Source: Vanessa cardui (Eukaryota; Arthropoda; Insecta; Lepidoptera; Nymphalidae). Taken from it: DNA of 64,000 nucleotides. The notes under the pieces were generated by a model that saw nothing but the letters and a program-made list of their open reading frames with translations, was not told the origin of the DNA and searched no databases. Positions 22,926 through 35,261 of the stretch are shown here, in pieces. The stretch is taken from assembly GCF_905220365.1 (NCBI RefSeq), contig NC_061131.1, positions 4,030,001 through 4,094,000 of the forward strand, given 5' to 3'. The position numbers were made by a program, and so were the translations under genes. The first letter of the stretch is position 1. Each line of letters starts with the position of its first letter.

Positions 22926-23399
22926 AAAACCTCGTGAGGAAATCTGCATGTGTGTAATTTCATAGAAATCCTGCCACATGTGATTCCACCAACCCGCACT
23001 GGAACAGAGTGGTGGAATATGTTCCAAATCTTCACCTCAAAGGCAGAGAAGGCCTTAGCCCAGCCAGAGTCGGATTTAAAGGTCTGGAGGCCCCGGTGCC
23101 ACAAAGCAGTGAGGGCCCTAGACAAACAGAAGCGTGAATACCCTAATAATTATATTATTATGAATTAATTCGTTTTTTTTTTTTCAATCAGTAAGCTATG
23201 ATTTGTTTCGTATTTGTATCGGTATCTTTTAAAATATTAAATAGTAACATTATTATAATTGGACTATATCTCAGTATTTGTTAACTTGCTGAAAACTGTT
23301 TAGGCCCTAGGGCAGTTGCCCCGGTTGCCCTCCCCTAAATACGGCCCTGAGCCCAGCAATGGGAAATTTACAGGTTACCGTTGTTGTTTGTTGTTGTTT
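22926..23399 (+). repeat. SINE-A, 5'-truncated, split by a hAT-type MITE
   Basis: 22926-23064 carries the body from aaacctcgtgaggaaatctg to agcccagc. 23350-23399 resumes with agcccagcaatgggaaattt and the ttgttgtttgttgttg tail. The repeated agcccagc is the target duplication of the inserted MITE. Confidence 0.85.
23065..23349. mobile_element. hAT-type MITE, 285 bp
   Basis: Starts cagagtcggatttaaagg; the reverse complement of its right end starts cagggccgtatttagggg, giving imperfect terminal inverted repeats. It is flanked by a perfect 8-bp direct repeat, agcccagc, at 23057-23064 and 23350-23357. hAT transposases make 8-bp duplications and favour CAG-type ends. No transposase remains inside. 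The interior has ggccctag blocks near both ends and an AT-rich core. Confidence 0.85.
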
Positions 23400-24579
23400 C
23401 TTATAATTATGACCTAGTACTGGAAAAATAACTTTCATTCATCGAAAACCATTCTGTATGATCACTCATGAAAACTCATGAAATTCTATAGTCAGTCTAA
23501 ATGAACAATTTTTATAACGCTTCACATTTATTAAGTGTATAAATTCATAAATTCTTTCATATTTGCTGGTAAGTGCTATAACCCATTAGTGCGTCTTAAC
23601 GCTCGATATGCAGCGTGTGGTTTCACGCGGTGAAATGTTTTTATTTTGTTCTTAATCTCTTATAAAAAAGTCACATAATTATCTCGCGCCGATCTGCAAG
23701 AAGGTAAGGTAACCTATCGCGTAAATTATGACACAAAATGGCAATTGCAATATCCATCGAACATATTTGATACCTAATTGATGACACTTAGTAAATTTTG
23801 CAATAATTTATGATAATCGAAAACACTGATTTTCGCTGTACATTGTGATGTCTTGGCAAATGTTAAAGAAAATATTAATAAAATTTTCTCCAACAAGATT
23901 ACTTAGAATTAGCATAGTAATAACTATACATGGCCAGCGCTTATTTACTGTATGTACACAGAGGAGCACTTAACGAGAATAGCATGTTGCATACCAATTG
24001 TGAAGCTCTTACGTTATTAACCAGCCTCGCCCAAGACGGCTATTGTTATTAAGTGCAGTATTAATTAAATTACTAATAGCTAAAAGTTATGTACACACTC
24101 GAAATTGATTATAATTATATCATTAATGATAGAATTCTTCATTTTGTTTTTTTTATTTGATTAGGTTTAAGCCTTAGATATGTGTCTTTTAAATTGCGCT
24201 TTAGTAAGATTAAAAACCTTAGAATAAAAAAGTTCAAACAAAGTTATTCAAAGTAATGTGCTCACTTCAAATATGTCTTTATTGATTTATGTTTAATAAT
24301 TTATGAACCGAGTATTTTCTATAAGAAATTAACTGAGAAATCAGTTTACAATAGTGAAAAATACACGATTTTTCTTTAAGTGGCGCTTTCAAAGCGTAAT
24401 GTAGTTCTGTAAATGGGATATTATTTTTCGTTATTTCCAATATTAATATTTTAATATACTTGAACTAAATCTAAAACCATTATTATTATTAAATTAACAT
24501 ATCTATCACTGGATACCGCAAGTAAAGTTTCACCCGCACCACCTTGATGTCCGTTTGTCCAACACAGAGTGATTTTTAA
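23400..24579. other. AT-rich non-coding stretch
   Basis: Nothing recognised. Confidence 0.45.
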
Positions 24580-24770
24580 GATATTTTCTACCTCGCAAAA
24601 CTACTCTGTGGAATCAGATTTCTCCGGCGGTTTTTCCGAACCGATATGACTTGGGAACCTTCAAGAAAGGAGCGTACTTTCCTTAAAGGCTGACACCAGA
24701 TGTCCACAGGTGGTGTTTACATTCCATCCTGGTGAGCCTCCGGCTCATTTGACCCTTATAACATAAAAAG
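24580..24770 (+). repeat. SINE-E copy (dispersed lepidopteran repeat)
   Basis: Contains ccgatatgacttgggaacct, agaaaggagcgtactttcct, the tccacaggtggt segment, and ggtgagcctccggctcat before a short A run. I recall this string from lepidopteran genomes. A 3' fragment is at 28529-28595. Confidence 0.6.
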
Positions 24771-25127
24771 GAGAGTAGGGAGTGGCGGCGCACAGATTGT
24801 ATTACATGTGGTTGTGATTCAAGTTCTACATTGTATGAGGCTTTGATATAAATTGAAGATAATTGACGATCGTCAATGGAACATATAATTGTACGTTTGT
24901 GGAATGATGGATCAATTAGCTCAATAGGAAATTGAAATTTGAACTGGACAGGTCTTTATGAAATTCCTAATTTACTTTTAACATAAGAATTGTCGTACTT
25001 AGTTAGTCGAATGGCTTACGAGTACAAGTGGCGGCAGATATTTTTCTGCAAGACAGCAATACTTAGTTTTATTGTGTTTTGATTAGACCGATTATTGAAC
25101 CAAAATTACTACTATAAAGACATACAT
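24771..25127. other. Non-coding stretch
   Basis: Nothing recognised. Confidence 0.45.
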
Positions 25128-25270
25128 AAGGGACATAACATCTTAGTCACAAGACTAACGCTGCATTGGCGATGTAAGAAATGGTAACCATTTTATACCG
25201 ATCTACATTTCTATACCAATATCTTATTGATATGTGTGATGGGCTGTGGTAACCAACTACCAGCAGTTGG
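25128..25270 (+). repeat. SINE-M 3' half, degenerate
   Basis: Follows aagggacataacatcttagt, cattggcgatgtaagaaatg, and a diverged ctaccagcagttgg end. Confidence 0.6.
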
Positions 25271-25545
25271 TTGTGTAACAAAATCCTAATAACTTCATCT
25301 TCATCATGATCAATTGATTCAATCGAACCACGATTGATGACCAGACATACTTAACATTCATAATAATAGTATGTTTTTCCTAAGCATTCAAAATATTAAT
25401 TGATAAATGAAAATACATAGGTACAAAGCACAGACTGAATCTAACTTGACGAAATGTTTACGTTGAAATTTCTTACGTTATTATCTTCCTTGTGTAACAA
25501 TATATCTCAAAATAAATCTTCTGAGGGTCTTCAACGACGGATAAA

Positions 25546-25770
25546 TGTTTGTAAAGAAATTCATCATTTTTCAATGTTTGAAATGTGGAAATCGATATTT
25601 AGGTTTGTGTTAATGAACAAAGGTTACTTATTTGCACTTGTGAAATTAGTTATTTGTTTTAAGGGGGTAAAATTGACTGGATGAAAGTTTGTATAAAAGA
25701 TCATCGTTCTTTAAAATCAAAACATGGAAATTTGTTTTTAGGGTTGTATTTGTAAGTAAATGACTCTGGG
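25546..25770 (+). repeat. Imperfect tandem duplication, about 140-bp period
   Basis: Blocks around 25549-25612 (gtttgtaaagaaattcatca to tttaggtttgtgtt) recur at 25688-25752 (gtttgtataaaagatcatcg to tttagggttgtatt). The frame at 25454-25684 is generated by this repeat and is not a gene. Confidence 0.5.
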
Positions 25771-26511
25771 TCAGGGGACTGGTCTTCTTATACGCCTGCG
25801 GCAGGAAGCTCTGTTCTGTTTGGGATATTCAAGGCTTTCTTAATGTGATGTATTCGACACTACTTTTTTAAAGAATACAAAATTTAGTCACAAAACAAAA
25901 ATTAATTGGGTACGGATGCAAAAGTTTGTCTAGGTATAGGTATACAATTTAAAATTGATATTTGATAAAACAAGATAAATTTTATAATATTACAATAGAA
26001 CTAGTTGAAAATGAAACATCTTATAATTTTCAGAGATATTGCCTTAATTAAATGCTCAATGCAATCCATTACCGATTATATAAAAGACGGATTAGTCATA
26101 TAGTACCAAATGAAACCGGTTTTATTGGAAAAGCGAACTGCAGCGAGTAATCCGTTTAGCTGAATACATTATTAGGAATTTGAAATCAAAACATTGTCTC
26201 GTGTGCTTTGTACTTGTTCGAGAGAATTACAATAAATCATTGAAAATTATAATTTAATTATCTCTGTTAAATTTAGTAGAGATAATAAAGGACTTCAATA
26301 TTCTTGGCTATGAGAATAAAATTTCAAGGTCAAAAATAAGTATCTTTTCATTAGTAGTCTATGTTTACAGTAACACGACATATTGAATTTAATTACATTA
26401 TAACTAGCTCTATCATATATCCAGTTTTAAAAAGATCCATAAAGTAATTAATACAATTCATAATATCAATCTCGATTATTTTTAAAACAAACCTATAATA
26501 ATTGTAATAAC
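25771..26511. other. AT-rich non-coding stretch
   Basis: Nothing recognised. Confidence 0.45.
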
Positions 26512-26625
26512 AGGAACAGGGAATAAATTCTTAGTACCCAAAGTTGGGTGCGTCTTGGCGATATTACATAAGAAATGGTAAGCATTTTTTATAGTGCCAA
26601 TATCAATAGACACTGATAACATGCT
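26512..26625 (+). repeat. SINE-M middle fragment, degenerate
   Basis: Recognisable gggaataaattcttagtacc, aaagttgggtgcgtcttggc and aatatcaatagacactga blocks. Confidence 0.5.
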
Positions 26626-26639
26626 AGGTCGCTAATTTT

Positions 26640-26800
26640 AGCCGAGAATAAATTTCATGTAGAAAATAGCAGATTCAAATCTGAGCAAGTATGTTCTGAA
26701 TTAATTCATACGCTTAATTTTATGTATACTTCATCTCATCCTTGGCGATGAAAATAAATAAAAAGGTACTTCTTCAGTTTAAAACCAGTATTCAAAGGCA
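26640..26800 (+). repeat. Possible very old SINE-A
   Basis: B-box-like cagattcaaatctgagcaag followed by ttcatctcatccttggcgat, in the SINE-A order but with low identity. Confidence 0.3.
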
Positions 26801-28528
26801 TGGTAAAATAAGAATCTCTAATTTTCTTTGAAAGGAGGTTACCTGTGTGTTGCAGTGAACCATTTCAGGAGATAAGAAAAATCTAAACATATTATAAAAA
26901 ATCATTAATCCTTACAACGAATAGCCTAACACATAATATTTTCATATGTGATATGGAAATGTTGAGTTGCGCAACTAATTTATGAACTTTTACTCACCTG
27001 GTTCAGGCCGATCTCCAAGCGAGGTCTCGTTCAACAAATTGAAAATTTCGCGTTACTGAACGCAGCGGTGAAAAACAATATTTTGTTCTAACATACGTTT
27101 TATAACTTTTTGTACTATCACTCAGCTTCGTTAGGCTTTTAAAATATATCAATGAGCACATTTATAGGCTTCTAGCGAAATCTGAGTTATCCATACAGAT
27201 AGTCATTGAAGTCATAAACTACTAAATCGATGATAAAAAAAATCAAAAAGGTTGGGTACTGTTGTAATTCAAACTTAGAAAGGTGTAGTGAGCGTAGCTA
27301 GCGCCAATAAAATGCCCTAAATTATATGGGATCCGAATGTACATTTACATTGTAAATATTGTAACTATTAATATTAATAAAATATTTATAAAAAGTTTAT
27401 ACTCATTAAAATTAATTAATCAATTAACGTTAGCCAATGGGCAAAAAAAGTTGCTGGTCATAAATACGTCCCTTTTCTCCCAACAACAAAAACCAACCCT
27501 TTAAGTGTTGGTGACAGATAATAAAGCCTGTACGATGCAACATGACAACAAAACCAGGATTATAATGGAATTTATAAATTCAACGTAATTATAATCTTAT
27601 TAATTGGAGTCACTTTGTTTACGTTAGCATTTAATTTATTAAATTACAAAAAGAAAAAAAAACAAGGAAGGAAAAAATAGAAACACGCCAATGAAATATA
27701 TTCCAACAAGTGAAAAGTTTATCTGATGTTTAATAATTTATAAAAATAAATAAATATGTAATTAAATTGAAATTACTTTCAATTAATTGCACAAGAAATA
27801 AATTCACATAATTATTTGCTCCATACATGAAAAAGAATGCAGTATTTTTCGTCACTTATTTTTCTTTACTTTCACTAATTAAGTAAAAATAAAACTGCCA
27901 TAATGATTATAATTATATTATGATACAAATAATACAAATTTTAAAACAATAGTGGCAAGTGAACACAAATTATTTATTATAACAAGTAATAGAAAGCATA
28001 CATATACTTTACTCAAAGAAAAAGTAAAGAATAAAAAAGTAAGTTTCAGCGTAGAAAAAAGTATTTAATACTCAAATGACTTTTTAGTGGTCGCGTTTCT
28101 TACATCAGCAGGAAATTCGTTTTAAAGGCTTAGCCTCGGCGCGGCAGGACTTAGATAGTAAATCAGTTCGACGACCACGAATTTTCTTTACTTTAAAACA
28201 AACGTATTACTTGCTCAATCCCTTACTTCTTTCTATCCCTGACGATGCCTTGATTAAGCCTTGATACGAATGAGTATCGGATAGACAAAATAATTTATTT
28301 ACGGTTTGTTTAATAATTAAGTCTTGGTAAATTTAAGTGTCTAACTAGTCTACTACCCCATAAACTTTACAAAGCTACTGATTTTCTGGTAACTTAAGCA
28401 ATTATTCACTATGCTTATATTTTATAAGAATCTTGGCACTCAATTAAGAAACATACTCTACAAGATGCATTCTCAAGAAAAGCATGTAACATTCTCTATA
28501 GGAGCATTCTCTTCCTCAAAGACGACGA
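26801..28528. other. AT-rich, apparently unique DNA
   Basis: No gene. 28080-28200 is a GC-richer patch (ggcttagcctcggcgcggca) that matches no repeat in the window. Confidence 0.45.
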
Positions 28529-28595
28529 CAATGTCCATGAGCGGTGGTAGTCACTTTCCATCCGGTGAGCCTCCTGATAGTTTGTTACCTATATA
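28529..28595 (+). repeat. SINE-E 3' fragment
   Basis: aatgtccatgagcggtggta, then cactttccatccggtgagcc, then an AT-rich end. Confidence 0.6.
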
Positions 28596-29087
28596 AATAA
28601 TAACAATAAAAAAAAGCAAGTAAAATGTAACTCCATTCCGATTTTTTATGGTATTAGAATAAATAACAATTTATGTATAGCTAAAAAGTAATCACGATTA
28701 CGTACAGATTTTAAAATAAATTTATTCTCCCGAATTTATTGAGATAAGTTTGCGAAAATATTCATGTAAAATCAGAAAGTTAAAATTATTCATCAGAATG
28801 TTTCGTTATACGTGTGCTGTATAAATAAATACGAATCTTCGGTCGTCGGTCTTTCACGAACCATAAAATAATGAATCGCGTGGGCGAGATAAAACGTCGC
28901 TTCGTTAATCTTCCAAACGCCTCCGAACCCGCGTCCCCTCGTAAAATATCCTTACTTGATACCAACCTATGTGAGAGTTAATTTTGTGGACCTTTTTTAA
29001 ATCTTAATTTGTGAATGAGCGAGCATTTTTACTATCAATAATTCTGTAAAAAAATTATGACTAAATATAAGTCAATATATAATATAT
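28596..29087. other. Non-coding stretch with a GC-richer island
   Basis: 28830-28970 contains gaatcgcgtgggcgagataa and neighbouring GC-richer sequence not explained by repeats. Confidence 0.4.
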
Positions 29088-29340
29088 CCGAGATGGTTGG
29101 ATGGATACAACACTTCTTAGACAAGCTTAGAGAACCATTCAATTTTCACTTACTTGATTTCTATAAGTAATTCATTTCTACGTTAGTGCTGATGAAAACC
29201 ATCGTGAGAAAATGCACGTGTTAGATGAAAACGTTCCTCAACGTATCCAGAAATTCGCCTTAAAGCACAGTGGATTAAAGTGCAAATGTTCATCTCGGGA
29301 AGGAATCCTTAACCCAGTTAGACATTTACGGCCTGGTACC
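29088..29340 (+). repeat. Old SINE-A relative
   Basis: Retains a tccgagatggttgg head, then accatcgtgagaaaatgcac, then ggaatccttaacccagttag near the end. The frame at 29212-29427 runs through it and is not a gene. Confidence 0.4.
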
Positions 29341-30069
29341 TTACTTTATGTGCTCCTAATCAATCGTATTTATGATATCGCTCCTTACAAAGCCTCAATT
29401 TTTAAGAAGTGTTTAGAAACGCGATAATTTTCTGTTTAATTAAATTGTAGCTATAAAGGTTTCACCGATTTTTAAAAATAGAAACAAGAGCGAGTTATCG
29501 AACGCTTAATTATATACCAATTTAAATACAGACACAAAATTTTAAAATACGAACACCGTGTGACCACTCGTTGACTATTTATTTGCGTTACCCTCAACTT
29601 GATATTACAATCACCTCGAAATAGAATTATCTTTTTTGTTCCCAGTATTTTAATTAAAAATTCTTTTGTGACGTAATTATTCCTGTGATTGACTGTATAT
29701 TGTTTAATTTCTGTATTTTACTTCTGACTATTCTTATACATACGTATGTTTGTTGGAATCGACCAGTGACTTTTATTCTTGACCTTTTTTTAAAATATTG
29801 ACTTTTATATTATTTACTCGTTCAGACCCTCACAACCTAATGAGCTATACTTTGATTATGATTATATAATTCCAACGTTGAATAAATATTGAAATAAAGT
29901 TTATTCCAATTCTGATTCACTTGTTATATATAATATTTTTCATAGTTAGCAATTTGACTTTAAAACTGAAGATGAACTGGCACTACTTAGTTATAAATAT
30001 AGAATGCATGAGTGAAATCCCAGACATTACTGAAAAGATTTATCAAATGATCGTGTAGAATACAAATCG
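29341..30069. other. AT-rich non-coding stretch
   Basis: Nothing recognised. Confidence 0.45.
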
Positions 30070-30275
30070 CTTTTGTATAAGCCAAATCATTATGTCTTTA
30101 ATGGTATAACTCTTAACCTCATCGCTTTATACTTAAATCAAAGAATCAAACCGGAGGTCTGTTAACAGAATAATGTCTTCTGGATCTTTTTAGGAATAGA
30201 TGTTCCATGGGGATACATTTTGGGTCCTTTTTGTATATTGATGATATCTTATTAGAAGTTGAAAAAAAAAAAATT
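30070..30275 (+). pseudogene. Reverse transcriptase relic (LINE)
   Basis: One frame gives FNGITLNLIALYLNQRI at about 30098-30148, matching the stretch before motif B in Jockey/CR1-type RTs. A shifted frame gives DVPWGYILGPF at about 30206-30238, a decayed version of the GVPQGSILGPF motif B, followed by YIDDILL. Frameshifts and in-frame stops show a dead fragment. It abuts a LINE 3' end on the opposite strand. Confidence 0.5.
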
Positions 30276-30320
30276 CTGAGGTGTAAACAATGATTTATCC
30301 CTGCCACTAAGTTGTATTAT

Positions 30321-30800
30321 AAAATCAAAATCAAAATCAAAATAAACTTTATTCAAGTAGGCTTTTATAAGCACTTTTGAATCGTCATTTTACAATTAAG
30401 TGAAGCTACCACCGGTTCGGAAAGTAGATTCTACCGAGAAGAACCGGCAAGAAACTCAGTAGTTACTCTTTTTTAACATTTAAAAAATACAGCGTCATGT
30501 TAATTAAATACAATTATTTCAATTAATGTATCCTGCTTGGAAGTCAACAGGTATTAACTCCACGCTTTTTTATCATCTACAAAATCTTGTATCGAATAGT
30601 ATGCTTTTTCTACCAATGTATTTTTAACAAACGATTTGAATTTACTAAACGGCAAAGTTAAAAATTTCTGCGGAATTTTATTATAGAAACGGATACCTTG
30701 CCCCAAGAAGGATCCATTGACTTTGCGGAGTCGGAAAAAAATCCTGAATACCATAAACTCAGAATACATACTGTTTTCTTTACCTGTAAGAAAAAACAAT
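30321..30800 (-). mobile_element. Jockey/CR1-type LINE 3' end
   Basis: The minus strand encodes a polyprotein C-terminus (about 30554-30770) with FRLRKVNGSFLGQGIRFYN, then KIPQ, and FVDDKKAW near its end. A 3' UTR follows with gaagaaccggc (plus-strand gagaagaaccggcaagaaac) and an aataaagtttattttgattt tail of TTTTGA repeats. The 5' part of the element is missing. Confidence 0.75.
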
Positions 30801-31374
30801 TAGCTATATTTAAATTTTAAACAATAGTGTAATAATCTAAATTTAACTAATACTATAGTATTTCTGGGAACCATTTTAAACACATAACTTCAGTGGAGTC
30901 CTCATTTATCGTCCTTGACAGTGAGACTTAGCACCGTACCATACGTGGTTTGATAAAGTTAGTCAGCTAACTGATGTTGATATTGCTCGATTAGTGTACT
31001 TTAGTTACTGAAAAGTACAAAAATGTGTTATAGAGTCGGTCTATTTATAATCTTAGAGCTCGAGACTCTCTTCAGGATGTTTTCAATAAATTGAGTAAGT
31101 AAACTACACTTACTTCACGATATGTTTAGAACAATATTACATACATTCACGATTACATAAATATATGAAATGAATGAATCTGTATAAATAGACATAAATA
31201 TACACGAAGATAGAAGATATACACGAAGAGAAAAGATTTTAATAATAACAGGTCTGCCCTTAGCAAAAGTTTATATATCCTTTTTGGGAAACAGTATTTA
31301 TTTTTATAATAATATACCTTAGTTCACTGTGCCTTAATAAATAATTTAAACCTCATTTATCTGTCCAAACTCAA
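30801..31374. other. AT-rich non-coding stretch
   Basis: Nothing recognised. Confidence 0.45.
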
Positions 31375-31500
31375 ACGGGGTTGGTACCAACCAAATATTT
31401 TAACGATAGTTTATTCTACTGCGAAAAAACAATAACCAATAAAGTTGTATTTCAACCATCAACATATCTAGAGTAGCAACGTCTATGGGTAGGCTACATA
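31375..31500 (+). repeat. SINE-M, degenerate and internally deleted
   Basis: ggttggtaccaaccaaatat, then ttctactgcgaaaaaacaat, then caacgtctatgggtaggc. Confidence 0.4.
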
Positions 31501-32657
31501 ATTATCATCATCAAAATTAAATAAATATAGACGAAATTAGAAACATTTAGGTTATTACAGGGTCTCATTATTATTAATTGTAATTTATACCTTAAATTAG
31601 AATCATTATATAGATCACGATTACGAAGTTTTAAAATGTAACGGATAATATTGTAATTATCCTTTAAAACGACCTTTCCAAGCACTAACCCTAATTATAC
31701 CTGAACAGCTATTTATTTAACTTTTCAAACTCATTCCTAAAGTGTAATTGACGGCTTAGTTCTGTCCAACCTTCGAAGGTCGAGAAGATAAACGACCATT
31801 TTTAAATTAAAACAGATTACATACGTTAAGATATTTCTATTTTGATTTTTAATGTTATTTTTGTTTTTCATCGGGTTTTCAAATCGATGGTATATTTTTT
31901 TTAACTTTTTTCTTTGATTAACATTTTGTTTCGAAGATTCGTGGGATTCGAATGAAATAGATCTAGATCTTACTAAAAATAAAACATTTAATCTTTTCAA
32001 GATTGTTAAGAACAATATCGAAAAACAAAACTTACGCATACAATTATAAATATCTGGTATTTTTAGACTAGGAATTTAATATTAGGATTTTTAGTCTATT
32101 TTTCGCAAAAGAATAAAGAAAGGAAAAGACCTACTGCCTTTATTGGGCTGGAGGTATTTCTTTCCATGCTGGTCCAAATTTTTGTTTATTAGTAAATGTG
32201 TTTTTATTTTGAATTAAGTGTTGACTTTGGTCCTACTAAAGTTTTATCATAATTGTATAAATAATTTAGGAATGCATAGAGGTACAGACCTCTATGCACA
32301 GACAAACTTTACGAGATTTACTCTTAACTAAGAATATTAGTTTAGTAATTTGTTTAGACAATGTGGCACAAAAAATGGCCTTATTTATTAATATTATTAT
32401 GGATTCATTATAACAGGCAAGTTTAGATTTAGTCATTTGACTAACGATTTCTCATAGATTAAAAATGACAGTAATATTTCCGTAAGAGTTTTATACTCCA
32501 ATTGCTTTATTAAATTTTAGCGTAATGGCATCGACTGCTTGAAAGTACTTTTGTAATTATTTAAATCGTTAATCAGGCTTTTAGCGTATATACAATTAAT
32601 CCTCATGCAGCTAAAATGTTACTAACTAATGGTCTTAATTGTAAACGTTGTTGAGTA
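31501..32657. other. AT-rich non-coding stretch
   Basis: Frames at 31494-31685 and 31737-32039 (minus) are low-complexity and not supported as genes. Confidence 0.45.
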
Positions 32658-32756
32658 CGCGCTTCATTAAACATAATTGATTTATCATTATCATTGATTC
32701 GAAATTTGAAAGAAGACACTTACTAGCATTATTTAACTAATCATCACGTTAGCAAC
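32658..32756. repeat. Direct repeat, left copy (about 95 bp)
   Basis: Shares acg-gcttcattaaacata, atttgaaagaagacac and aactaatcatcacgtt blocks with 33039-33128. A SINE-A separates the two. Confidence 0.8.
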
Positions 32757-33032
32757 AACAGCAGCCTCTAAATTTCCCACTGCTGGTTAACGCCTACCCT
32801 GTCTTTGAGGAGAAGGTTTGAAACATATTCCACCACGCTGTTCCAATGCACTTGTGGCAGAACTTCTATTAAATTAGACATGCAGGTTTCCTCACGATGT
32901 GTTCCTTCACAACCGTGCACGAGATGAATTATAAACACAAATTAAGCATATAAATATTTAGTGGTTGCTGCCTGGGTTTGAACCCGCAATCATCGGTTAA
33001 GATGCATGTGCTCTAACCACTGCAACATCTAC
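32757..33032 (-). repeat. SINE-A, full length
   Basis: The minus strand shows a damaged head (agatgttgcagtggttagag), B box gcgggttcaaacccaggcag, body and tail. It lies between two 95-bp direct repeats. Confidence 0.85.
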
Positions 33033-33038
33033 GTTTAC

Positions 33039-33128
33039 ACGTGCTTCATTAAACATAAATTCATCATCATAGGTTTAAATTTTGAAAGAAGACACAACAT
33101 TGTTTAACTAATCATCACGTTTGCAACA
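33039..33128. repeat. Direct repeat, right copy (about 90 bp)
   Basis: Partner of 32658-32756, about 85% identical by eye with small deletions, so the duplication is not recent. Confidence 0.8.
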
Positions 33129-33301
33129 TTTGTAGGCAAAGCAATGTATGTTTTGTTACATAATATGTTTATGTTTGTATTCTCTAACTGATTGTGATAA
33201 TTAACCACTCCATGTGTGCGCCAACCAAGTTAAAACAGTTTACATTCGTCTCTGAATCCTTTGATAAGTTTCTAGTGCTATGTTTACATAGATAATAATA
33301 T

Positions 33302-33892
33302 CATCATTACATAGTTTAAAACAAAGTTGCTTTTTCTGTCCCTATATCCCTACGTATGCTTAAATCTTTAAGACCGCGCCACGAATTTTGATGCAGTTTT
33401 TTTAATGGATAAAGTGGTTCGAGAGGAAGGTTTTTGTATATAATACATGGACAATGTAGTAAACAATCACTGATAATTTTAGAAGTTTCTACTGTGATGT
33501 TAATTCAACATCATCATCACAGTAGGAATGATGCGAGAGTCGAGATGGCCCAGTGGTTAGAACGCGTGCATCCTAACCGATGATTGCGGGTTCAAACCCA
33601 GGCAGGCATCGCTGTTTCATGTACTTTATTTGTCTTTATAATTCATCTCGTGCTCTACGGTGAAGGAAAACATCGTAAGGAAACCTGAATGTGACAAATT
33701 TCATAGAAATTCTGCCACATGTGTATTCCACCAACCCGCATTGGAACAGCGTGGTGAAATATGTTCCAAACCTTCTCCTCAAAGGGAGAGGAGGTATTTA
33801 GCCCTGCAGTGGGAATTTACAGGCTGTTGTTATTGTTGCTACTGTGATATCATATCATTGCACCCGTGAGAAGCCGGGACGGGTCGCTAGTT
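33302..33892 (-). repeat. RTE-type 3' tail (family 1) split by SINE-A
   Basis: Read on the minus strand, 33892-33836 gives actagcgacccgtcccggct and the start of the tail. 33537-33302 continues to ttttaaactatgtaatgatg. A SINE-A occupies 33538-33834. Confidence 0.75.
33538..33834 (+). repeat. SINE-A, full length, nested in an RTE tail
   Basis: One of the best-preserved copies: head gagatggcccagtggttaga, B box gcgggttcaaacccaggcag, body, and a gttgttattgttg tail. ctactgtgat occurs at 33489-33498 and again at 33839-33848 and may mark the target duplication. Confidence 0.9.
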
Positions 33893-34904
33893 AAATTAAT
33901 ATTTTAGTAAAATAATGCACTACAAAATAATATCAAAATGAATACTAGACTTGAAAATATTATTCATTCAGATTTTTTATTATTCCACAGAGTAGCGTAA
34001 TACAGATGTGTGATTAAGATGTCCTTGTCTGAAAAGCTATAATAAAACAGAGACGCTTAAGGATAATATCATCAGAAATTGTAACTTTGTGGTAAATTAA
34101 ACGGTTTTATTAACTCTGCCGTTTATGAGGTTGTTAACTCGTGGAATTTATCCCTCGCAATAAATTTAAAACCTGTAAAGAACTGCGATGAATATTCTAT
34201 CTCACTAGATCGTGTGTCAAATGTTATGACGTTTGTGTGAATTCCATTTTATATAATTAACCCTAAACTTAGTACTATAAGACTACCAGTATCCGATTAC
34301 AATGACCCAAAGTATGAGTTATTATTATTCTTAACAATATTCATCACCTGGCTGCTATTATGATTATGTTGACAAGTAAACAATGATGTTAAATTAGCTA
34401 AGAAAAAAGGTAGCATAGATAATGTATATTCAAATTTAAACATAGAAGAAAAATGCAAAAGGAAGTTCTAGTCTTAGTATCTATTTAGATAAAAGCTATT
34501 ACGTCATTGGATTTTTGGGTAATATATTCTCGTTGTAGGAAATTAAACCGTTTGAAAAAAGAATGTACGATGTATTTACGATAATATTATGTCGTATCTT
34601 CTCTAACACATATTGTGTTGCAAAAATGTGTGCGTTCTCATGATTTCATGAGAGGGTGGTACATAAGCAGTAGCAGCACACAGACACATAAGCAGTACAA
34701 AGACGGAGAAGAATATGAGTAAAATATTATTAACCAAGAAGAAGTACAGAATATAACTAATGTAATAATAGTATTAGCCCTTATTTTTTTATTTAATCGT
34801 TTTCTTATCCTTTTTAAATTTTTGACGTATTGAATAAACACATATAAGTTATTATAGATCCTCTCATTGATTTGCGATTTGCGAACCACTATCTAATGAT
34901 CTAG
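33893..34904. other. AT-rich non-coding stretch
   Basis: The frame at 34638-34889 (minus) is low-complexity. Nothing recognised. Confidence 0.45.
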
Positions 34905-34912
34905 TTGATATT

Positions 34913-35261
34913 AAGTGGCGGATTTACAAATCTGCCACTAGTAGACTAGTAGGCTATTAAATTTTTGCCGCCCCTACTTTTTTTGCAACATTTATGATTT
35001 GTGTTCTATCGTCCTCATTACATCAGCTTTTTCACGTTATTAGTCTGATTATAAACTAGGTGTTTTTTTCTGTCAGTTACAAAATTATTTTTCCAACCCG
35101 CTATGTAGTGACGAGCATACGGATTACGGACGTGATGTATATATGTATCAGTTTTTTTTAATTTTTGTAAGATAATAACAAGTTTGGGCTAAATTTGCCG
35201 CCCTTTTAAATCTGCCGCTCTAGGTTCCAGCCTACTTAACCTATTGTTAAATCCGCCACTG
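34913..35261. mobile_element. hAT-type MITE, 349 bp
   Basis: The left end reads aagtggcggatttacaaat; the reverse complement of the right end reads cagtggcggatttaacaat. Perfect 8-bp direct repeats, ttgatatt, lie at 34905-34912 and 35262-35269. Internal atttgccgccc/atctgccgctc blocks near both ends recall hAT subterminal repeats. No coding sequence. Confidence 0.8.
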
